From NCBI RefSeq assembly GCF_014905415.1, contig NZ_BNEO01000004.1, positions 62,001 to 126,000 on the forward strand: a DNA stretch of 64,000 nucleotides, given 5' to 3'. Every line of letters begins with the position of its first letter. Position 1 is the stretch's first letter. The notes beneath the pieces were generated by a model. It did no database searches and had not been told where the DNA came from. It was given only the letters and a program-made list of their open reading frames with translations. Below are positions 1-8,425 of this stretch, one piece after another. Both the position numbers and the translations under genes were made by a program. The stretch comes from Virgibacillus salexigens. Its GTDB lineage: Bacteria > Bacillota > Bacilli > Bacillales > Amphibacillaceae.

Positions 1-229
1 AAGAGAAGAAGTGGATGGAAAAGTTACTTTTAAAGCTATTTAAAAGTGGTTCTGTCATTCGAGCTGCGTCCTCAGTTATTCCAGCCAGTTTCAGTTTGAA
101 TCGAGTTCATGCGTTAAGACGAGCTCTGTTCCCGATTGAAGGGTAGTAATATCAATCGTTACTCGTAACATTAAATACAAGTCTTCTTCGTCCATCCGTT
201 TACACGTGCAGTCAACATACGTAGACTCT

Positions 230-353
230 TGAAGAAAGCGAAGCATTGTTACGAAGCGATAGACAACCTATTAAATGTAAACAAATCATCCGAACGGTTC
301 GAGTGAAATCGTTCCAATGATTATAGGAATAAGATACTTTTATCTTCGTCTCT
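230..353 (-). repeat. Dispersed intergenic repeat, copy 1 (shortened)
   Basis: This is a shortened, minus-oriented copy of a repeat also seen near 11.4, 38.6 and 44.7 kb. It keeps the core hairpin region (about 287-322, arms CATCCGAACG and CGTTCCAATG, with two mismatches), the adjoining TGTAAACAAATCA stretch and a GAAAGCGAAG segment. The rest of 1-523 has no convincing gene, so the repeat is the only recognisable content of that stretch. The hairpin arms are more decayed here than in the full copies. Confidence 0.6.
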
Positions 354-523
354 ATCAAGGTGTGAAAAAGCAGTTATGCTTGAATGCAGAAAGTGGAGCG
401 GTTGGCTAGGTAATTATATGTGAATAACTGAAAACGGGGAATCATCCTTGTGCTTATCTTATGAAAGAAATAATAAAGATCCCCTGGAAGTCCATGATAG
501 GCTCTTTCCAGGGAGATGATTGG

Positions 524-1516
524 TTATTCTATGAAACTTTTGTCAACTAATCCTTTTAAGTCAGGTTTTTCTTTTAGAAATGCTAAATCATAGGAAGCAT
601 TAGAGAAATCCTGTAAGACATCCGCTTCTATATTGTAAGTGAAGTCAATTCGTTTCCAAGCATTATCAATGACTGATTTCGAGAGTTTTTGATCTGTTAT
701 CTCGTTAATTTTATCAATGGCTATTGTTTTAGCTTCCTCTGGGTTTTCTTGAATGAATTCAGTCGCTTTTTTATGTCCATCAACGATATGTTGAACAAGT
801 TCAGGGTTATTCTTTGTTAAATCTTGCGAGGTAACAAAGACGGCAGCTGGAAGTGATTCTCCCCAGGCAACTTCAGATGTGTCAATCAGCACTTCTCCAC
901 TGCCTTCTGCTTCTATGACAGAAGCCCATGGCTCTGGGACAGTAGCGGCGTCAATTTTTCCGGAAGTAAACATACTATGGTAGGTTGCTGGTTTGCCTGT
1001 AACATGTTTCATTTCTCCATTGACTCGATCAGAGGTAAGGTTGTATTCTTCTTTCATTTGTGCTTCGAATTGGACATCATGCGTACATCCCACGCGAGGT
1101 GAAATAAATGTCTTACCAGCTAGGTCGTCGGGCGTTTCTATCCCAGCATTATTTCGAGCCATAATCACTGTTCCTCCGGTTGATCCAGCTGCGACAATAT
1201 TAGCTTTTGCACCGCTAACAAAATGATTCATAGCTGGACCAGGTCCAACTAAACCACCTTCAATTTCACCTGTTTCTAATGCAGTCATAAAGGCAGAACC
1301 ATCAGGAAAATATTGATAATTTACTTTTGTTCCATCTGGTAATGTTTCCGCATATAAATTTTTTTCCTCGGCTACCATTCCAGCGACATGATTAATGTTT
1401 GGGAAGTAACCAATTGTTATCTCTTTTTGTTCACCATCCGTTTCATTATTTCCGCAAGCTGCTAACACGCTCGCAATTAATGAAAATAGGAAAATAAATT
1501 CTACGATTTTATTCAT
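524..1516 (-). CDS. ABC transporter substrate-binding lipoprotein, SsuA/TauA/NrtA-type
   Basis: This is the extracellular binding protein of a three-gene importer; its 330 residues match the usual family size. The N-terminus is a lipoprotein signal with lipobox LAAC and Cys21 as the lipidation site, followed by an acidic linker and the periplasmic-binding fold starting at ITIGYFPN. The PEPWAS segment and the overall layout fit the COG0715 family, which serves sulfonates, taurine, nitrate or thiamine precursors. The substrate cannot be read from sequence. The gene is last in the operon, 15 bp after the permease. A possible sulfur-control site upstream of the operon favours an organosulfur substrate, but that is inference. 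Confidence 0.85.
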   Translation of the reverse strand: MNKIVEFIFLFSLIASVLAACGNNETDGEQKEITIGYFPNINHVAGMVAEEKNLYAETLPDGTKVNYQYFPDGSAFMTALETGEIEGGLVGPGPAMNHFVSGAKANIVAAGSTGGTVIMARNNAGIETPDDLAGKTFISPRVGCTHDVQFEAQMKEEYNLTSDRVNGEMKHVTGKPATYHSMFTSGKIDAATVPEPWASVIEAEGSGEVLIDTSEVAWGESLPAAVFVTSQDLTKNNPELVQHIVDGHKKATEFIQENPEEAKTIAIDKINEITDQKLSKSVIDNAWKRIDFTYNIEADVLQDFSNASYDLAFLKEKPDLKGLVDKSFIE

Positions 1517-1531
1517 TCGTTATTCATCCTT

Positions 1532-2293
1532 TCACCTTAATAGTCCCCATCTCTTTCTTACTGTGTGTTCTAACTTTGAAAATACAAAATGATCCATAAA
1601 TGCTCCGATTACTCCAATAATTATAATGATACCAATCACTTGATCCATTCTCGCGTAGTCTTGCGCGTAGCTTAGCGAATATCCTAGACCTGGACCATTA
1701 CTTAACAATTCACCAGCCATTAATGCACGCCAGCTAAATGCCCAAGCAAGTCGTATACCTGTCATAAAGTAGGGGATGCCAGCAGGTATCTCTACTCGAT
1801 AAAATAATTCCATTCCTTTTGTCCCCATCGTTCTAGCTGCTCGAATAAGCTGTGGTGATACGTTCTGAATTGCTGAACGAACATTAATCGCCATGACAAA
1901 GGTTCCTCCTAGTACCACAACGAAAATGACAGAAAACTCCGTAAATCCAAATAACATGATCGCGAGAGGAACCCATACAATACTTGGAATACTTTGAAGT
2001 GCAATTAAATACATTCCTGCTGTTTCATCCGCTTGTTTCGATTTACCAAGAATGACACCGACAATCGTTCCGATTACAATGGCTAATGACATCCCAGCTA
2101 AAAGATGTTTAAAGCTAGCTCCTAAAGCTTCTACAAACTCCCCACTTGCAAAGCCTTCATATAATGTAGTAGCAACAGTACTTGGGGAGGGGAATACAAT
2201 TGCTTCAAAAATGTTTAAAGAATAAATCGTTTGCCATATACCTAAAACAACAACGAGAAAGATCATCCGCTTAACTGCTATGCTGAAATTCAT
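1532..2293 (-). CDS. ABC transporter permease, SsuC/TauC-type
   Basis: This 253-residue inner-membrane permease has about six hydrophobic segments and the binding-protein-dependent transport signature near residues 150-170 (RAARTMGTKGMELFYRVEIP), which contacts the ATPase. It forms the channel of the importer together with the ATPase encoded just upstream. The start codon lies 23 bp inside the ATPase gene and follows a GGAAGAG site, so translation is probably coupled. Length and layout are typical of the SsuC/TauC/NrtB family. The transported compound is not determined. Confidence 0.88.
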   Translation of the reverse strand: MNFSIAVKRMIFLVVVLGIWQTIYSLNIFEAIVFPSPSTVATTLYEGFASGEFVEALGASFKHLLAGMSLAIVIGTIVGVILGKSKQADETAGMYLIALQSIPSIVWVPLAIMLFGFTEFSVIFVVVLGGTFVMAINVRSAIQNVSPQLIRAARTMGTKGMELFYRVEIPAGIPYFMTGIRLAWAFSWRALMAGELLSNGPGLGYSLSYAQDYARMDQVIGIIIIIGVIGAFMDHFVFSKLEHTVRKRWGLLR

Positions 2294-3068
2294 CCGATAA
2301 CTCTTCCTTTAACACTTTATTTATTTCTATTTTTAAAAGTTCCATAATGTGTTGCTCTAATTCAATAACATTACGATCTTCGCGTTCACGCGGTCTCTGT
2401 AGATCAATTGGAATATCTGAAATAATCCTTCCTGGACGAGTACCCATTACGATAATTCGGTCAGATAATTTAATTGCTTCTTGAATGCTATGTGTAACAA
2501 ATAGAATGGTTTTCTGTGTTTCCTGCCATATATCCAATAATTTGTCTTGGAGAATATGGCGTGTTTGTTCATCAAGCGCTCCAAAAGGTTCATCCATCAG
2601 CAGCACTTTAGGATCCATTGCTAAAGCGCGAGCAATTGCAACACGTTGCTGCATTCCTCCCGATAGTTCATATATATAATGGTTTTTAAATTTGCTTAAT
2701 TGCACCATTTTTAAAAAACGATCCGCATGATTGTCGGCATCTTGTTTAGATAATCTTTTTCTAAGTGGAAAGGTAACATTGCCTCTCACGTCAAGCCATG
2801 GGAAGAGAGAAGGTTGTTGGAACACCATTCCGCGGTCTGGACCTGGTTTGTTTATTTCCTTTCCCTGTAATGAAATAGAACCTTCTGTTGTATTTTCTAG
2901 TCCAGCAACTATAGATAATAATGTGGATTTTCCACAGCCAGATGGACCAAGAATGGAAACAAACTGATTTTCCGGAATTGTAATTCGAATATCGGAAAAG
3001 ACTTCAAAAGAGGATTGCTTCTCTTGATCAATAAACGTTTTTCCGATGTTTTCCATTTGAAGAAACAA
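2271..3068 (-). CDS. ABC transporter ATP-binding protein, SsuB/TauB-type (TTG start)
   Basis: This 265-residue ATPase has Walker [10 protein letters not shown] (about residues 42-50), signature LSGGMQQR, Walker [13 protein letters not shown] and the switch histidine in FVTHSIQEA. It energises the importer encoded by the next two genes. A strong AAGGAGG sits eight bases before TTG at 3068, so that TTG is preferred to the ATG at 3056, which lies too far away. It is the first gene of the operon and is preceded by a good sigma-A promoter at 3133-3162. Confidence 0.9.
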   Translation of the reverse strand: MFLQMENIGKTFIDQEKQSSFEVFSDIRITIPENQFVSILGPSGCGKSTLLSIVAGLENTTEGSISLQGKEINKPGPDRGMVFQQPSLFPWLDVRGNVTFPLRKRLSKQDADNHADRFLKMVQLSKFKNHYIYELSGGMQQRVAIARALAMDPKVLLMDEPFGALDEQTRHILQDKLLDIWQETQKTILFVTHSIQEAIKLSDRIIVMGTRPGRIISDIPIDLQRPREREDRNVIELEQHIMELLKIEINKVLKEELSDEFQHSS

Positions 3069-3091
3069 TACAATGACCTCCTTAATCTGTT

Positions 3092-3116
3092 AATTCCTAT
3101 AAAAAAACTTGGAATT
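3092..3116 (-). promoter_or_regulatory. Inverted repeat in the ABC operon leader, possible CymR-type operator
   Basis: The arms AATTCC and GGAATT are separated by 13 bases, between the sigma-A promoter and the ATPase start. A spaced TTCC/GGAATT layout resembles, from memory, the sites of the sulfur repressor CymR in Bacillus. The position just downstream of the predicted transcription start suits a repressor. Assignment to CymR is inference. Confidence 0.35.
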
Positions 3117-3132
3117 GATTTGAATTGTTATT

Positions 3133-3162
3133 ATTATACGCAACAGTAGGCAAAAACGTCAA
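3133..3162 (-). promoter_or_regulatory. Sigma-A promoter for the ABC importer operon
   Basis: Read on the minus strand, TTGACG (-35) and TATAAT (-10) are separated by 18 bases. They lie about 65 bp upstream of the TTG start of the ATPase gene, and no other gene intervenes. Confidence 0.7.
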
Positions 3163-3210
3163 TGTTCTATGAAAGATTATAGAATAATTCTAAAAATTTT
3201 TATATTAGGA

Positions 3211-3236
3211 GTTTAATAGGTAATCTATACGGGTAG
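3211..3236 (+). promoter_or_regulatory. Sigma-B-like promoter for ectD
   Basis: GTTTAA, a 14-base spacer and GGGTAG closely match the sigma-B consensus (GTTTAA, 12-15 bases, GGGTAT). The motif lies about 90 bp upstream of the ectD start, on the correct strand. General stress control of an osmoprotectant enzyme is plausible. No equally good sigma-A promoter is seen here, but one cannot be excluded. Confidence 0.5.
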
Positions 3237-3325
3237 ACGTCGTTAATGTAAGGAGGTTTTCCAACAATAGGGATAGGAGTTATACAAAGCTTACTGTGAA
3301 AATTCGAATAGGAGGAGTGCTAATC

Positions 3326-4228
3326 ATGGAAGATCTTTATCCTTCAAGACAAAATAATCAACCGAAGATTTTGAAAAGGAAGGATCCTGTAATCTATACT
3401 GATCGATCCAAAGATAATCAAGCCCCTATTACAAAAGAACAGCTTGATTCCTATGAGAAAAATGGATTTCTGCAGATTAAAAACTTTTTCTCTGAAGACG
3501 AAGTGATAGATATGCAGAAAGCGATTTTTGAACTGCAGGATTCAATCAAAGATGTGGCTTCCGATAAAGTAATACGCGAACCGGAAAGCAATGACATCCG
3601 TTCTATTTTTCACGTTCATCAGGATGATAACTATTTCCAAGATGTGGCAAATGACAAACGCATTCTTGATATTGTTCGTCACCTTTTGGGAAGCGATGTG
3701 TATGTACATCAATCCCGAATTAATTATAAACCGGGATTTAAAGGAAAGGAGTTTGACTGGCATTCTGATTTCGAGACATGGCATGTAGAAGATGGAATGC
3801 CACGGATGCGAGCCATCAGTGTATCTATTGCTCTATCAGATAACTATTCGTTTAACGGACCTTTGATGCTTATACCAGGGTCCCATAACTATTTTGTGAG
3901 TTGTGTAGGTGAAACACCTGATAATAACTATAAAGAATCATTGAAGAAGCAGAAGCTGGGCGTACCTGATGAAGAAAGCCTTCGTGAACTAACAAGAATA
4001 GGCGGGGGTATCTCTGTTCCAACTGGTAAGGCAGGATCTGTTACATTGTTTGAAAGTAACACAATGCATGGTTCAACCAGCAATATTACACCATATCCAC
4101 GTAATAATTTATTCATGGTGTATAATAGTGTTAAAAATCGTTTAGTGGAGCCGTTTTCTGGTGGTGAAAAGCGTCCGGAATATATAGCAGTACGAGAGAA
4201 ACAACCAGTGTATAGTGCTGTAAACTAA
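3326..4228 (+). CDS. ectD: Ectoine hydroxylase (EctD)
   Basis: This is a non-heme Fe(II)/2-oxoglutarate dioxygenase that converts the compatible solute ectoine to 5-hydroxyectoine in the cytoplasm. The family signature [17 protein letters not shown] is present at about 143-159. The iron ligands fall at His146, Asp148 and His248, the same numbers as in the characterised Virgibacillus salexigens enzyme, and the length is 300 residues. The start at 3326 is chosen because AGGAGG lies ten bases upstream; the earlier GTG at 3296 has no comparable site and would add residues unlike the family. No ectABC genes are in this window, so the hydroxylase is encoded apart from ectoine synthesis, as in several Bacillaceae. 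Confidence 0.95.
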
Positions 4229-4282
4229 CATAGAATAAGAAAACCTTCTTCTTAACCACTTCTATCCCTAGATAGAAAAACC

Positions 4283-4315
4283 AGCTTCCAAGACAATCAC
4301 TTGGAAGCTAGTTTT
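4283..4315 (+). terminator. Rho-independent terminator after ectD
   Basis: A ten-base stem (AGCTTCCAAG with CTTGGAAGCT) encloses a seven-base loop and is followed by AG and six T residues, 55 bp after the ectD stop. Confidence 0.85.
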
Positions 4316-4325
4316 TTAATAATAA

Positions 4326-4586
4326 GATATTGTATATCGTGCAGTTTATTTATGGGGTTCGAAACGATTTGGTGAATTACAACGATTAATGCCAAATGTC
4401 ACAAGGATGGTGCTGCCCCAATAGCTTAGAGAGCTAGAAGCTGATGGCATTATCTATCGGAGAGTTCCTTCAAAAGTAGAGTACGTGCTTACAGAATATG
4501 GAGAAACCTTCTGAGAAGTACTTGATATTATGTATGCATGAGGAGAACAATGGATTCAACTAGAAATATTAAACAGGAAAAAATAA
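4326..4586 (+). pseudogene. Decayed HxlR-family transcriptional regulator
   Basis: The frame beginning at 4326 reads as the HxlR winged-helix domain: KRFGELQRLMPNVTRMVL, then LRELEADGII, then VEYVLTEYGE. In-frame stops interrupt it at 4422 (TAG, where the family has Gln), 4512 (TGA) and 4539 (TGA, where the family has Trp). The N-terminal part, including the usual start, is missing and no ribosome site is seen. The gene is therefore a relic that cannot give the full protein. Family assignment rests on remembered HxlR consensus; the three separate nonsense changes argue against a sequencing error. Confidence 0.8.
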
Positions 4587-4595
4587 CGTAATAAA

Positions 4596-4629
4596 AAAAG
4601 GAGGAAGTATTAAGCTGCTTCCTCCTTTT
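4596..4629. terminator. Terminator for ilvE (works on minus strand, probably both)
   Basis: A 12-base perfect stem (AAAAGGAGGAAG with CTTCCTCCTTTT) lies 45 bp beyond the ilvE stop. On the minus strand it is followed by a run of seven T residues. Confidence 0.85.
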
Positions 4630-4673
4630 AATGTTACTAGTTATGCTTCTATTAAATGGAAATATAAATTCAA

Positions 4674-5768
4674 TTACTGCTTTACTGCATTCGCTTCATT
4701 AACAATATCAATCCATCCGAAGGGGTCTTTTTCTTTGCCATATTGAATTCGAGTTAATGTGTTATATAAATCTCTTGATATTTTTCCGGTTTTTCCATCA
4801 TTAATATATAAATCTTTATCCTCCCAGCTTAACTGCCCAATTGGAGAGATAACTGCAGCAGTTCCCGTACCAAACGCTTCTTCTAAACTGCCATCTAAAT
4901 AAGCTTGATATAAAACTTCCATTGAAATTCTTTCTTCAATTACAGGAACATTCCAATGTTGCAGTAATTGAATTACAGAATTACGTGTAACACCTTCAAG
5001 AATGCTGCCATTAAGTGCAGGTGTATATACTTTTCCGTTTATTTTAAAGAATACGTTCATGCTGCCAACTTCTTCAATATATTTTTTCTCTACACCATCA
5101 AGCCATAACACTTGAGTAAATCCTTTTTGAGAACAAAGTTCTTGTGCTTTTAGACTTGCAGCATAATTTCCACCCGTTTTTGCTTCACCCGTACCACCTT
5201 TAACCGTTCGAACATATTGATTTTCTACAGCGATTTTTACAGGATTAATCCCTTCTTTATAATAGGCCCCAACTGGTGATAGAATAACGATCAATCTATA
5301 CTGATGTGATGGAGCAACTCCAATAAACGGTTCCGTAGATATAATGAATGGACGAATATAAAGGGAAGTTCCCTCAGCAGTTGGAATCCAATCTTTATCT
5401 AAATACACCAGCTGCTTAATAGCCTGCAATACAAACGCTTCATCGATCGGAGGGATACAAAGACGATCATTTGACCGGTTTAAACGTTGCATGTTTTTTT
5501 CAGGGCGGAACAACTGAATATTACCCTCTGGCGTGTAATACGCCTTTAATCCTTCAAAAACCGATTGACCATAATGAAATGTCATTGCAGAAGGATCAAT
5601 TGAGAATGGTTGGTAAGGGATGATGCGTGCATCATGCCAACCTAATGGTACAGAATAATCCATTATAAACATATGGTCTGTAAATACTCTTCCAAACTCC
5701 AATTGATCTGTGTTTGGCTTTTCCTTTTTTGTTGCAGAACGATTAATTTCAATTGTCCATTCTTCCAT
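4674..5768 (-). CDS. ilvE: Branched-chain amino acid aminotransferase
   Basis: This class IV PLP aminotransferase performs the last step of valine, leucine and isoleucine synthesis and the first step of their breakdown. The 364-residue length fits the eukaryote-like/Bacillus BCAT subgroup. Visible landmarks are FHYGQSVFEGLKAY (about 64-77), the PLP-lysine motif GEAKTGGNYAAS with Lys197, and the GTGTAAVISPIG phosphate-binding loop near 300. It is a single gene with its own promoter and terminator. No T-box or CodY consensus was found in the short leader. Confidence 0.92.
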   Translation of the reverse strand: MEEWTIEINRSATKKEKPNTDQLEFGRVFTDHMFIMDYSVPLGWHDARIIPYQPFSIDPSAMTFHYGQSVFEGLKAYYTPEGNIQLFRPEKNMQRLNRSNDRLCIPPIDEAFVLQAIKQLVYLDKDWIPTAEGTSLYIRPFIISTEPFIGVAPSHQYRLIVILSPVGAYYKEGINPVKIAVENQYVRTVKGGTGEAKTGGNYAASLKAQELCSQKGFTQVLWLDGVEKKYIEEVGSMNVFFKINGKVYTPALNGSILEGVTRNSVIQLLQHWNVPVIEERISMEVLYQAYLDGSLEEAFGTGTAAVISPIGQLSWEDKDLYINDGKTGKISRDLYNTLTRIQYGKEKDPFGWIDIVNEANAVKQ

Positions 5769-5803
5769 GTCACTATCCCCTTGCTGTAAAAATTTTAATA
5801 ACT

Positions 5804-5832
5804 ATAATAGTCTATATTTCTAATAAAAGCAA
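5804..5832 (-). promoter_or_regulatory. Sigma-A promoter for ilvE
   Basis: On the minus strand TTGCTT and TATTAT are separated by exactly 17 bases, about 36 bp upstream of the ATG. Confidence 0.65.
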
Positions 5833-5915
5833 CCCTAAATATTCAGTTTTTTTAATTTAATTAAAATGTTGTATACTTTTAATTAACGTATGCAGGCAGA
5901 AGGAGAGATGTATAG

Positions 5916-6695
5916 ATGCTAAAAGCAATTATATTTGATTTGGACGATACATTATTATGGGATAGCAGAAGTGTCTCCGAATCATTTAAAGAGACTTGTA
6001 AGTTAGCAGAAGATAAAAATCCAGTAATTGATCCTATCCAACTGGAAAATAGAGTAAGACAGGAAGCGCGAACGCTTTATGCTTCCTATCCCACTTATAA
6101 ATTCACACAAATGATTGGAATCAATCCATTTGAAGGGCTGTGGGGGGAGTTTAACGATGAAGGGGAGAGCTTTAAACAATTAAATCGAATTGCTCCTCAA
6201 TATCGTAAAGATGTGTGGACGAATGGTTTACAGGCAATAGGGGTTAATGATTCTCACTTGGGCTTAACCTTAGCAAATGCCTTTGTAGCATATCGTAAAA
6301 AGAATTCATTTGTATATCAAGACACCTTTTCTGTATTAGACAAACTATATAAGAAATACCGGTTAGCACTTTTGACAAATGGGTCTCCTGATTTACAACA
6401 AACAAAATTAGCGATGACGGCAGAGTTAGAACGATATTTTGAGCAAATTGTAATTTCTGGAGAATTCGGAAAAGGCAAGCCAGATCCAGGTATTTTTCAA
6501 TATATGTTAAAACAGCTTGGGGTAGCTAAAGATGAAGTGTTAATGGTGGGGGACAATTTACATACAGATATTCTAGGGGCTTCACGTGCAGAAATAGCTT
6601 CCATATGGATTAATCGAAATAATCTCGATAACAACGAGATTCCGACATATGAAGTAAATCGTTTATCTGAAATTCTTTCGATTATTAAAGAATAA
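5916..6695 (+). CDS. HAD-superfamily hydrolase (phosphatase-like)
   Basis: This 259-residue soluble HAD enzyme has motif I DLDDTLLW (nucleophile Asp8 in IIFDLDDT), motif II LLTNGSPD, the lysine of GKGKPDPGIF and motif IV MVGDNLHTDILGA. The long insertion between motif I and motif II is the alpha-helical cap of subfamily I. Relatives dephosphorylate small metabolites; the substrate is not predictable here. It is divergent from ilvE and convergent with serA, and is probably monocistronic. Confidence 0.85.
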   Translation: MLKAIIFDLDDTLLWDSRSVSESFKETCKLAEDKNPVIDPIQLENRVRQEARTLYASYPTYKFTQMIGINPFEGLWGEFNDEGESFKQLNRIAPQYRKDVWTNGLQAIGVNDSHLGLTLANAFVAYRKKNSFVYQDTFSVLDKLYKKYRLALLTNGSPDLQQTKLAMTAELERYFEQIVISGEFGKGKPDPGIFQYMLKQLGVAKDEVLMVGDNLHTDILGASRAEIASIWINRNNLDNNEIPTYEVNRLSEILSIIKE

Positions 6696-6791
6696 AGCAA
6701 GAGCGCTCTAAAAACTACTTAACAACTGGAAGATGCATCTGTTGAGGATCCTATGCCAGTTGTTAGGTAGGTATTTGACAGCTCTTGCTTT
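6694..6791. terminator. Nested inverted repeats between HAD gene and serA
   Basis: Two perfect stems are nested. The outer arms are AAAGCAAGAGC (6694-6704) and GCTCTTGCTTT (6781-6791). The inner arms are TAACAACTGG (6720-6729) and CCAGTTGTTA (6756-6765). The element begins at the stop codon of the HAD gene and ends 13 bp before the serA stop. It probably ends transcription from both sides, but neither side has a long T run and a two-storey stem is unusual for a terminator. Confidence 0.55.
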
Positions 6792-6803
6792 CCTATCGAT
6801 ATA

Positions 6804-8390
6804 TTATAAATCAATTGCCGTGGCATCATGAATCTCTTCAAGTTGCTCCAGCGCTCGTAATTCCTTTTCTTCGATGTGTCGATCAACTGACATCACCATA
6901 ATGGCTTCGCCTCCGATATCTGCTCTATCGACCTGCATCGTTGCAATATTAATCTCTTGGGTGGCTAAAAAGCTTCCCATTTTCCCAATGACCCCTGGTT
7001 GGTCCTTATGATGAATGACTAGTAAGTGTCCTTTTGGTGTAACATCAACACTGTAATGATCCATTTTTACAATACGAGGTCCTAAGCCATTCAATAGCGT
7101 GCCCGCAACACTTCGTTTTTCTGATTTCGTAATGATTTCCACTTTTAATAGATTGGTAAAACCTTGTGTGGAAGATGTTTTATTTTCATTGACAGTGATG
7201 CCTCTTTTTTCAGCGAGATAAAGTGCATTGACATCATTTACATGTTCGCCTAGATGACGGGTTAATAGCCCTTTAATTGTATTACGTGTAATTGGTCCGA
7301 TTTTGGTTTGTGATAGATCACCGGAGTAATATAGATTGATCTCTTCAACAGGTTCATTTGCCAAATGAATAAGGAAGTGACCAAGTTTTTCGGCAAGATG
7401 GAAATATGGTTCAATTTGGCTAAGTATATCTTTAGGAACAGAAGGGAGATTAACTGGGTTACGTACAGCTTCTCCAGATAGAAAGCGAATGACATCTTCA
7501 CTGACATCAATCGCGACACTTTCTTGTGCTTCAAACGTACTAGCACCGAGGTGAGGTGTTGCGATAACTTCGGGTAATTCCAAAAGAGGGTGATCATAAA
7601 ATGGTTCTTCCTCAAATACATCTAAAGCTGCACCGGCTACCTTTTTAGATTGTATCGCATGATACAATGCGTCCTCATCGATGATCCCCCCGCGGGCACA
7701 GTTAACAATGTGTACGCCTGGCTTAACAGCATGAAACGCGTCTGCATTAAGTAAATGACGTGTCTCTTTTAAAAGTGGAGTGTGGATGGTGATAAAGTCA
7801 GCTGCGTGTAATACTTCGTCTACGGATCCATATTGAATATCCATTTTTTTGGCTTGATCTTCTGTTAAAAATGGGTCATATGCAATGATATTCATGCGTT
7901 GCCCTTTCGCACGATACGCAACCTCCGCACCTATTCTTCCAAGACCAATAATGCCAAGTGTTTTGTTTTTAAGCTCCGTACCTACGTATTTTTTCCGATC
8001 CCATTGTTTGTTCATTAAAGATAAATAAGCTTGAGGTATTTTTCTTGAGAGAGCCATGATCATGGCCATTGTATGTTCTGCTGCTGAATTCGTATTGCCA
8101 TTTGGTGCATTAACAACGATTATTCCATGTTCCGTTGCGGCATCAAGATCAATGTTGTCTACCCCCACACCTGCGCGTCCAATAATTTTTAAATTGGTGG
8201 CTTTCGTAATTAATTCCCGGTTAACTTGAGTTTGACTTCTTACCAATAACGCATCATATTCTGTAATTTGGTTTGCCAATTTTTCCTGTGACCAATCTGT
8301 AGCTAGTTCAATACTAATATTCTCTGCCTGAAGCAGGGGATACATCCCTTCTTCACTTAATGGATCTGATATTAGGATTTTAAAAGCCAT
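6804..8390 (-). CDS. serA: D-3-phosphoglycerate dehydrogenase
   Basis: It catalyses NAD-dependent oxidation of 3-phosphoglycerate, the first step of serine synthesis. The 528 residues match the long Bacillus form. The order is substrate domain with GRAGVGVDNID, NAD-binding GLGRIGAEVA (about 149), catalytic Arg in NCARGGIIDE, Glu in DVFEEEP and His in HLGAST, an intervening domain, and a C-terminal ACT domain (HKDQPGVIGKMG) that senses serine in relatives. A strong AAGGAGG precedes ATG at 8390. The aminotransferase gene lies 35 bp upstream on the same strand, so the two are probably one operon. Confidence 0.95.
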   Translation of the reverse strand: MAFKILISDPLSEEGMYPLLQAENISIELATDWSQEKLANQITEYDALLVRSQTQVNRELITKATNLKIIGRAGVGVDNIDLDAATEHGIIVVNAPNGNTNSAAEHTMAMIMALSRKIPQAYLSLMNKQWDRKKYVGTELKNKTLGIIGLGRIGAEVAYRAKGQRMNIIAYDPFLTEDQAKKMDIQYGSVDEVLHAADFITIHTPLLKETRHLLNADAFHAVKPGVHIVNCARGGIIDEDALYHAIQSKKVAGAALDVFEEEPFYDHPLLELPEVIATPHLGASTFEAQESVAIDVSEDVIRFLSGEAVRNPVNLPSVPKDILSQIEPYFHLAEKLGHFLIHLANEPVEEINLYYSGDLSQTKIGPITRNTIKGLLTRHLGEHVNDVNALYLAEKRGITVNENKTSSTQGFTNLLKVEIITKSEKRSVAGTLLNGLGPRIVKMDHYSVDVTPKGHLLVIHHKDQPGVIGKMGSFLATQEINIATMQVDRADIGGEAIMVMSVDRHIEEKELRALEQLEEIHDATAIDL

Positions 8391-8425
8391 TTTGTCTGCC
8401 TCCTTGTGTGAAAATATATTTTCGA

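Noticed and set aside
1-43. Short open frame ending REEVDGKVTFKAI at the left edge
   Set aside because: Could be the C-terminus of a gene cut by the window, but 13 residues are too few to support a call.
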